From positions 8,849 to 72,848 of the forward strand of contig DF239923.1 in NCBI GenBank assembly GCA_000507305.1: 64,000 nucleotides of DNA. The letters run 5' to 3'. A program made the position numbers and the translations under genes. Source of the stretch: Breviolum minutum Mf 1.05b.01. Lineage: Eukaryota; Sar; Dinophyceae; Suessiales; Symbiodiniaceae. The notes below the pieces were generated by a model. That model had not been told where the DNA came from. It saw only the letters and a list, made by a program, of their open reading frames with translations, and did not search any database. Of this stretch, positions 37,018 through 46,000 are shown piece by piece. How positions within the stretch are numbered: position 1 is the first letter of the stretch; each line of letters opens with the position of its first letter.

Positions 37018-40000
37018 GCTTCACCTGGAAAGTAGAACAAATTTGTGCCAAAGACTCCCAGGACGGGGCGGATTTGGGTGGTAAAAAAAAACAAATGACT
37101 TAAAGGGCTTGAGGGCCAACATAAATGTCCAAGACCTCTTTATGATCAGTGTTTTTGTTGGGGCATGTTCAATGCACATACTCCCTTACACTAGGGTGTT
37201 GGATTTACCAGTTGCAACATTTCCAATTATGTTGTAGGCAACAGAATTAAGTTGAACTGTCCTTGGTTTGAAGACTGTATACCATATATATATATATATA
37301 TCAAGTGAAACATCTTGCTGAATCTGAATGTTTAACAGGTGAAAGGAACGTGCAGAGAAACTGTCTTGTTTGAGAGCCAGGTGTGGGTTCGTCAAGTTAC
37401 AGGTTCCGATCATTGATTACCACCCTGATTCCACGATTCAGAGAGTGATTTCTCAGTGCAATCACTGTTAGAATCAGCAAGCTAAGTTTGACCTAGAGGT
37501 TTGGCAAGTTGTGTAGGTGTTTCAAGTTTTTTCAGCATCTTCTTGGACGTTGGGATTTGGATCCAGGAGATTACTGAAGAGGATCGGCAGAAACTCCTAC
37601 AACACTGTGAGGTCGAAAATGGGTTGGTATTATCATGGGGTGCAAGCAGCTGGTGCTTACCTCCCATGTATTCCCATGTCATGGGTTTTAAAGGGGGCCT
37701 TTAAATGGGCGTTGGGCCCGATTTCTTGCCTCATTGCCGTAGGCAAAACGTCAGACGAATTTATATATCAACACACAGATTCCAGAAGCAAAAACTCACA
37801 TGAAGAGATTTCGTTTTTTATGCGCAAACCAATTCCATTTGAATATGCAGGGTTGACCTTGATACCTTTTCAATTTGTATATGTTTCGATGGTCCTATTG
37901 ATGTTTGGATTTATCAACAAATCACAACACTTCCTCCAGGCCAAGGACTTCAAGCACATTGTGATTACCCATGGTACTGATACCTTGATTGAGACTGCCA
38001 AGTATTTGGGGTCCAGATCTACAGCTGAAGGAGATGGAAACACCAGTTTCTTACTTTTCTTTGTTGTTTTTTTTTGGGGGGGGGGGGCGGAGTGGAGTTT
38101 GGAATGCTGGATTCGGTTTGTTTCTCTCTCAGTTGGAGGAATTTAATGGTTTTAGGCAGTTTTTGTTGACTTCTCCCAACCAAAATGCATGCACAGCAGG
38201 TGTGATGGAAATGTGCTAAGCATGAGAAGCTTACGGAAGTCATCCAATATGGAAGCTCTAATTTAGGTGAAAGTTGTTTCTATATCCAAGATCTTTGTGT
38301 CTATATTGTGTCTTCCCTCTAACTTATTGCCTGATCTTATAGATTCTTAGAGTATATTGTATACATCATATAAAATACATTATTTCTAAACCAAAATCCA
38401 TCTTTGCACAAAAATCATCCCATCAAAACTCATCAATTCATATCATCTTCATTTTAGTATTCAAAAAATCTACCACCACCCTTCACCAAAAGCCGGCCAC
38501 CAGGATCCGCCCTTTCGTCGAAACATATTTGTCTCACCGGAGCCATGCGTCCGGAGCGTTTCGTGGACACCGATGCACATTTCAACTTGGGAACCTTGGT
38601 CGAGTTGGGTTTAAATGGGATAAATGGTATACCTCCAAAACGTTAACATGGGGATTTCTGTTGTTTACATGTATAGATGTGGCAAAAGGCAATACGTTGC
38701 ATCAAAAACAAGACTGATGTAAAGGTTGTATATGTATATATGTTGATTCTACGGTGTATATATATATATACACAATTGATGTTAGTTTATGTGGTGATAT
38801 ATTTTGAGGGTCGTGTCTCAACCTTCCCAGAACGGAATGCAATCCTTCTCGCATGACATGTTTGCTATTCCTCTCACCGTCGTAGACTTAGACACTGCAT
38901 GTTTTCTCAAGATTTTGCTATAATAACACTGATTGTCGATACGACTATTTGGATGAGTGAAGTAATAGACATTTCTTGGGTGTTTTGGCTTTTTAGCTCA
39001 AAGCTTTTGAAGCTTATGGGTGATAGGTGTAATAAGTGCAAGGTGTCATTCCGTGTTGGGGGTGACACTTGGTGCACTGGGTGCGCGGCTTGGGAAACTA
39101 TCGGCCTTGAACTTTGCAATTCCTGGAGCGGCCCTGGTGGCTTGCGAAGGATTGCAGAGGACATCGTCCTTAGTGCGGCGCGACAGGTCCGGGCCCTCCG
39201 TGCTGTAGGTGCTGGCAGCAGCCGTGCACCTGCAGCTGGAGCGTCGTCAGGGGTAAAGGCCGAGGAGGAAGAGGAGAAGCAGGAGAAACCGTCTCCAGCT
39301 GCTGCCATTGGTGGGCTTGCAGCTAAGCACAAGGTTTCCCAGCCGCAGTCCGAGTCAGAAGAGTACACCTACACCGAAGAGGAGGTTGAGGAGGACGAAG
39401 AGCCTAAGCAGGAGGCAAAGGAATCTAAGGAGATTGACAAGCGTCCCACGTTGCCAAGGAGATCCCGAGAAGGTGATAACAAAAGGCCTTTGGAAGTGAC
39501 TCCACGGCCTGAACCGATCAGGAAAGTCAAAGAGGAGTTGAGAGACGATTCAAGGCGAAGAGAAAAGGATAAGAAAGACCACAAAGAGAAGGACAGGAGA
39601 AGACGTGAGGAGAAAAAGGATAAGGAAAAGAAGGAAAGAAAATCAGAGAAAGATCAAAAGACAGGAAGCTCAAAAAGACGCAGGAAAAGAGGAGGAAGGA
39701 AGCATCAAAGGCTTTCTACACTGGCAGAGGATCCATTCAGACCCCATCACCGAAAATTGAGTGATCAAGGGTTGGAAGGAAGGCAACGCTTAGACATAGA
39801 GCTCTAAAGAAGAGATGGCTGGAGAAGGTACAGAGGCTGAGAAGCTTCGCTTTGGTGAGGAAATCAGGATTGGTGATCCGAAATGGGTCCAATTTCTCCC
39901 CGAAGTTGGGCAGATATTGGAAGTGGTGCTGACCCCTGGAGATGCCATAAAAGAAGAAGCCAAGATAGCCATCTTGGTGACAGAGGTGAAGGAAGAGTCA

Positions 40001-43000
40001 GATGGAGAGCTGATCTACGTGGGGAGGTTTGTTGGAAGCGAGAACGAGGAGATCGGGAAGTACTGCTCAACCTACATCAACAGAAAGGAGTTGGGCGTAC
40101 ACATATGTCGAGAAAATCCGTGCCCTGGAGTCGCCTCGAAGGTAGCTGGTCACGTGATGAGAGGAGCTATCTGGGAGGCTTCCGCTTTCGATGCGGACTA
40201 CATGAAGGCCTGGGGAAGAATGGTCATCAAGGAGTACGTCGAGAAAAGGACCATCAAGAGAAGGAAGGCTCCCACAAGAGAAGAGGACCCCGACACAAGT
40301 GGGGGAAGGAAGAAGAAGACTCCAAAGACACCGGCTGGTGGGGAGCCTTCAAAGAGTACAAGAAAGGACGGAAAGGAAAAGAAAGACAAAAAGGACAAGA
40401 AGGAAAAGAAGCACAAGAAAAGTTCGGAGTCAGAAGAAGGCTCAGGTGTTGGAGCCTCTGGGACTCAAAAAGACCGAGGGAATGTTGCTGGGCTCACGGC
40501 CAAGTTGGTCGCGTTGCGGAAGCGGCTAGATGGTCATGGAAGAGACGAACAGGAGGAGATTATATATTATAGATGTAGATTCCTTGCCAGAGCCCGAGGA
40601 GCCCGAGGCGTTTTGGCCCTTTGCGGAGGCACCCCAATTGAGAGGATTGGGGACCGGCGACCACCTGGGATCCAGAGTGTCCCAGCTTGCTCTGGCAGAC
40701 GCCGTGAAGCAAGAGGATACAAAAGGTGGTACTTGGAGCAAGAAGAAGAAGAAAGTGAGAGTGAAGAAAAATCACAGAGTTTCAAGGAGAATGGGCACAG
40801 CAAGCCAGCTTCTGGAAGTTGCAGAGGAGCGACAGAAGGAGAGAGGAAAAGAAAAGAAGAAGGGCAAAAGCAAGAAGCGATCAGAAAGGGTAAAGGCTTT
40901 GGTGAAAGCCTTAGGAAACAAGAAGGAGAAGAAGAGATTGAGGGAGAAGGACGATCCCGATCCATCGAGCAGCGGGAGTTCGGAAGAGGACAGCAGCGAG
41001 GATGGAAGCAGTTCATCAACCTCAGATATGCTGGCACCACTTCAGAAGAAAAGCCTTCGTCGACCAGGAGCAGTGCTGAAGATGCTCACCAAGCATGCTC
41101 AGCAGACTCTCGACCAGACGTCAGTGGTAGAGGTGAAGGATGGAGACACGATCACGCAAGGTGTGAAGATGGCAACGTACTTCAACCTGCTGATTCGTCC
41201 TTACCACCCCACCAACAGCCGGGACATGAAGGAGCTTCACTACCTCAGCATCTGCATCGACGAGCTTCGAAGTGGCAAGCTGGGAGCTCTTGGGGACAGC
41301 CTGGCGTCGAGGTTCTTGGCGGTTCACAGTGCGGTGAACGAGGGGGGGTGGAGGACAGCACAGCACTTAGAACTCCACCCCTTGGAAGGAGCTCAGAGTG
41401 CGCCGACACCTCTGCTATTGCAGGCACGGAGGCATTCGAAGCTGATTGCCAAAAGCCAAGGACGAGAAGAGCAGGAGAAGGGATGGAAAAGAGGAGATTG
41501 GAGGAGAGACGATTGGAGCGACCCCAAGGGCAAAGGAAAAGGAGCAAAAGGAGGAAAAGGCCCCTACGGCAAGGGGAAAGGACGTGGCAACTATGGCAAG
41601 CAGGGCGGCTGGCAGTATTGGAACCAAGGAGGCGGTGGAGACAAGTGCGATTGGTGGGACAAGAACAAGGAGAAGCCGGGAAAGGACGACTCAAAGGAAA
41701 AGAAAGGAGACAAGTGACCAGGAGGTCACAAGAGAAGAAGGATGAATATAAGAGAGGTGAGGAGGCCTCTCAGGACGAGGAGAGAAGGAAAGAGAGGAGC
41801 TATGAAGGAAGTTATAAGAAGGGTGAGGAGGCCCTTCAAAGACGAGAGGAAAGAGAGAGAGATGAGGAGAACAAAGATCCCCCCTGTTTGAACTGGGGGA
41901 GAGGTTTTGAATTCGTTGCAAACTTGGCCGAGGTTGGTAGCGATCTGGCCACTTTGGGCTGTGCGATGGCTTGGATGGTTGTTCAGGCCGAGAAGCATAG
42001 GAGGATGAGCGGAAGAAGTAAGAGTCTGTGGAGCTTTTTGGCAGGACCGTTTGCTGGCTCCACGGCCGTGCATCGTCCTCTCAAGAAGAGGACATTCCCC
42101 ATCAGGCTGGGTCCGCTGAGGAAACTCTGGGCGGCTCTTGAAGACTGTAGCCTAGAGGTTGTATCAGGTGCTGAGTTTGTTGAAGAGTGGAAAGCCGATG
42201 CATGGCTTTTCAATTGTGTACAGTATAGCAACTTTCTTGGTGGCTGCCGTGTGTTCCACTGGCGACGCTATTGCCGGTTTCAAGGAGGCAGTGGCTAGGA
42301 CTCTGGCACAGGATGGATCTGTGAAGCGTTCGGTGTCGGAGGTTGAAAAAGAGCTGAGTAGCCGTTTCATGAGTTATACAGGTGAAGAAATCCAAAAAAT
42401 GGAAGTTCTAAGTATTTCACAAGTTGAACCTTCGTTACCCCCTCCTTCTCACGGTGGTGCTATTAGAGCAATTGACTGGGTAAAAGGAAGGACAAAAGCT
42501 TTTCTTCTACATCCTGATGATTGCATAAAGACTTCGGATGAAGCTAGCAGGTTGCCCAAACTTCAAGGTAAAGTACACGTTGTGAACGAAGATAAACTTG
42601 ATCTTGCAAAACTGCTGGTTTCAAGAGGTATTTGTGGCTGGACTGAAGAGGCCGATGTTTTTAGGTTCCAAGGTGAAAGAGTCCTGAATGGTATGTTTGG
42701 GGTTCCCAAAAGTACATGCTTGGAAGATGGAAGGCCAGTGCTGCGTCTTATCATGAATTTAATTCCTAGCAACTCTGTGATGCGACAACTTCAAGGAAGC
42801 GTGCAGGAATTGCCTGGTATAACCCAGTACTTGAGCGTTACATTGGAAGAAGGAGAATCTATAAGATTTGCACAATCAGATATGACTGCAGCTTTCTATT
42901 TATTTGGGCTTGAGGAGCGGCGATGGATGCGATACCTGTGCTTTAATCTCAGCGTGAAAGGGTCGGAGATTGGGAAGGTTCCCTCCAAGCAATATTTCCT

Positions 43001-46000
43001 GAGTTGCAAGGTTCTTCCGATGGGATGGACTTCAGCTGTTGCAGTCATGCAAGAGATTTCGCAGAGTATGTTACTAAGCTATGGGCTACCAAAAGAGCTG
43101 CAAGTAAAGCGAACGCGTGGCCTCCCCCTGTGGCTTTGCAAGGTTCTTAGGGATGCTGGGGATACCTCAAAAGCTTGGTGGCACATCTATCTCGATAATT
43201 TCTTTGCGGGAGAGAGGTCCCAGAACAGCGATAAGACGAATGAGGTGGACGATTTGCACGCGCTGGCGGAGCGAGCTTGGGGCGAAATTGGTGTCATCTC
43301 ATCAGCGAAGAAGCGTATTTCAGGGGTAGAAGCTGTCGATGAGTTGGGAGCGCGGTTCAGTGGCAGTGAACAATATTTGGGTGCGTCAGGAGAAAGGCTG
43401 ATAAAGATATTGCAAACTACCGCATTGGTTCTGTCAAAAGTTAATGTACCGAAGAAGTGGCTTCAGGTGATAACGGGTAGATGGATCCATGTTATGCAGT
43501 TCCGCCGATGCGCCATGTCAACTTTACATCTAGTGTGCAAATGGATAGGTGGTAGAAGGTTGGGAGGACAAGGTTTAGTAAGAGCGCGAGAGGAGCTATT
43601 CATGCTGATGATGGGATGTCCTTTATTTCACACGTTCCTGGGCCCGGGAGTGATGTGAGTGAAGTTGTGACATGCAGCGATGCGTCAAACAAGGGAGGTG
43701 CAGTAGGTAGTGCGAGCGAGTTGAGCGAAGAAGGCTGCGACTTTAGTGTGTCCCAGATGAACTTAGTTGACAATGGCCCGCTTAAAGCTGAGAATACCAT
43801 GGTACTCTCCTTGTTCAATGGTATCGGAGGAGCGTTTAGGTGCTACGACATTATTGGGGTTGAGCCAGGAGTGTTGGTGAGTTGCGAGATTGAGGCCGCT
43901 GCTATACGCGTTGTTTCCCGTAGGTGGCCGCAAGCTATTCAAATAGGCGACATTAAGAACATCAACGAATCTATGGTGAGAGGCTGGCTTTTCCAATTCC
44001 CTGGGCTCCTGGCTATTCACCTCTGGGCAGGTTTTCCTTGTGTTGACCTTTCCTCAGTGAAATTTGGCAGAAAGAATCTGAGGGGGTCTGAGAGCTCACT
44101 ATTCTTCGAGATACTCCGCGTGCTAAGGCTTATTCGCTCCATTTTTGGGACCACCTTTGAAATTGTTTTCTTTGTTGAAAACGTGGCGTCTATGGATCTT
44201 TCGGCGGTTCAAGAAATTTCGGAACATTTAGGCTGCAGGCCGTATCGAGTACAGTGCTCCCAGGCAGTTCCTATCTCTAGGCCCCGTTTGTGCTGGTCAA
44301 ATGTACGCAGGAAGAACCTCCCAGGGATAAAGGTGATTGAAAGAGAATACTATACCGAAATCATTGCAGAGGCTGAGTATCCCTTTGTTTCGCAGTGGTT
44401 GCGCGATGGATGTTATTGGAGAGGTCAAACACAACAATTAGGTATTTTTCCCACCAATATGAAAAGTATTAGAAGAACAGGGCCCCCTCCGATGCCAGCA
44501 GGGATATCGCGCTGCGATGAGGACACTTTGTCCAGGTGGCGAAGCGATAAGTTCCGTTATCCCCCTTACCAGTATAAGCCGGAATACATCATATACACCG
44601 AAGCTGGTAAATGGCGCCTCATTGACAGCTCCGAAAGGGAACTTCTGCATGGATATGGATGGGAACATACCTCACTTTGTTGGTCAGCGTCAAAAATAAA
44701 GCAAGATTTGGAAGGGTATGAATCCACGAGATGCTCTGAGATAGGGGACAGCTTTAGCATCTATTCTTTCTGTATCTTTGCTTGGATGAGCTTCTTCGAT
44801 CTTCTTCCGCGAGTTGACTACCAGCATTTGTGTAATAGGATGGGGCTTGCTCCAGGATACTGCACGAATATCGCAATGTCTTGCCCTTTGCAGCGAAAAT
44901 TGGCTTATGGTACTGCGCCTATTATTTATCATCCTACTTCCACCCTCACTAGGATTTTGTTGAGCAAGGTGAACCATACGGGAAGTGATATTAGGGTAAG
45001 CACAGGCGCAGTTATGTGTCCAAAGGCCTATCCTCGGCAATCAGGGGCTGCTGATTGGTGGAAGTGGAAAGCTGTGTTCTCATGCAGATGGACACGGCCT
45101 GAGCATATAAATGGATTAGAAATGCGAGCTATCCTTTTGGCTCTTCAATGGCGAGTGTCACATCTAAAAGAAGTCAATGTGAGGGTGCTACATCTTACTG
45201 ACTCTTATGTTTGCATGAGTATCATTTCTAAGGGAAGAACAAGCAGTGACCTCCTGCTGGCCACTTTGAGACGCATTGCTGCTCTTTGTTTTAGTTTTGG
45301 AATTTATCCCATCTTGCTGCATGTAGAGTCCTCTGAAAACCCCACCGACAGTGCTAGCCGCCAATAAGCCATGGGAAGATACTTCGCTGGCCCCCAGGGC
45401 CGTGCGGCTAGAAGGAGATTGAGGAAGAATTTGCAGCTGATGGATTTAGGAGTTACTAAGCAGACGCAATCGAGGTACTATGATGCAGTGCGACGTTTAT
45501 TTCCAGTGGTTAGCCGAGTCTCAACCTTTGAAGAAATGGATGAGCAAATCAGTCTTTGGATTCAGAAACGGTTTTCCCAAGGAGAGCCCCTAAACAATGT
45601 GGCAGATGCATTGAGCGGAATGCACTATTTCGTTCCAGCCTCCAAAAAGCAGCTTCCACAGTCGTGGAAATTATTCGGTGTGTGGAGGAAGTACGAAATC
45701 CCGTCAAGGGCCCCGCCCCTCACGGCGGATCTAGTCCTAAGCTTTGCTGGCAAGTGCCTGGAAGAGCTTAATTTCTCATTAGCTACTTTATTGCTGCTGG
45801 GGTTCCATTGCTGTCTCAGGACGGGCGAAATCCTCAACATTGCAGCTGATGACTTGTTGGTAAATTCGGAGACAGGCATATTGCATTTAAAGAAAACCAA
45901 GGGAGGCATTCGTCACAACACCAAGGAAAGTGTCACAATCGAGTGTCCCATGGTTCGCGAAGTTGTCTTGCAGACCATTGCCATTCAGAAGCAAAGAAGG

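Noticed and set aside
36792-37094. Minus-strand frame with VLGVFGTNLFYFPGEASATD
   Set aside because: The + strand holds the asparaginase exon with KVEQICAKDSQ in this stretch, so the minus frame is a shadow.
40574-41742. Long open frame running past the Gag frameshift to 42298
   Set aside because: Between 40574 and about 41742 it gives low-complexity Glu/Arg/Gly-rich nonsense opposite a sensible Gag frame; only its two ends are used.
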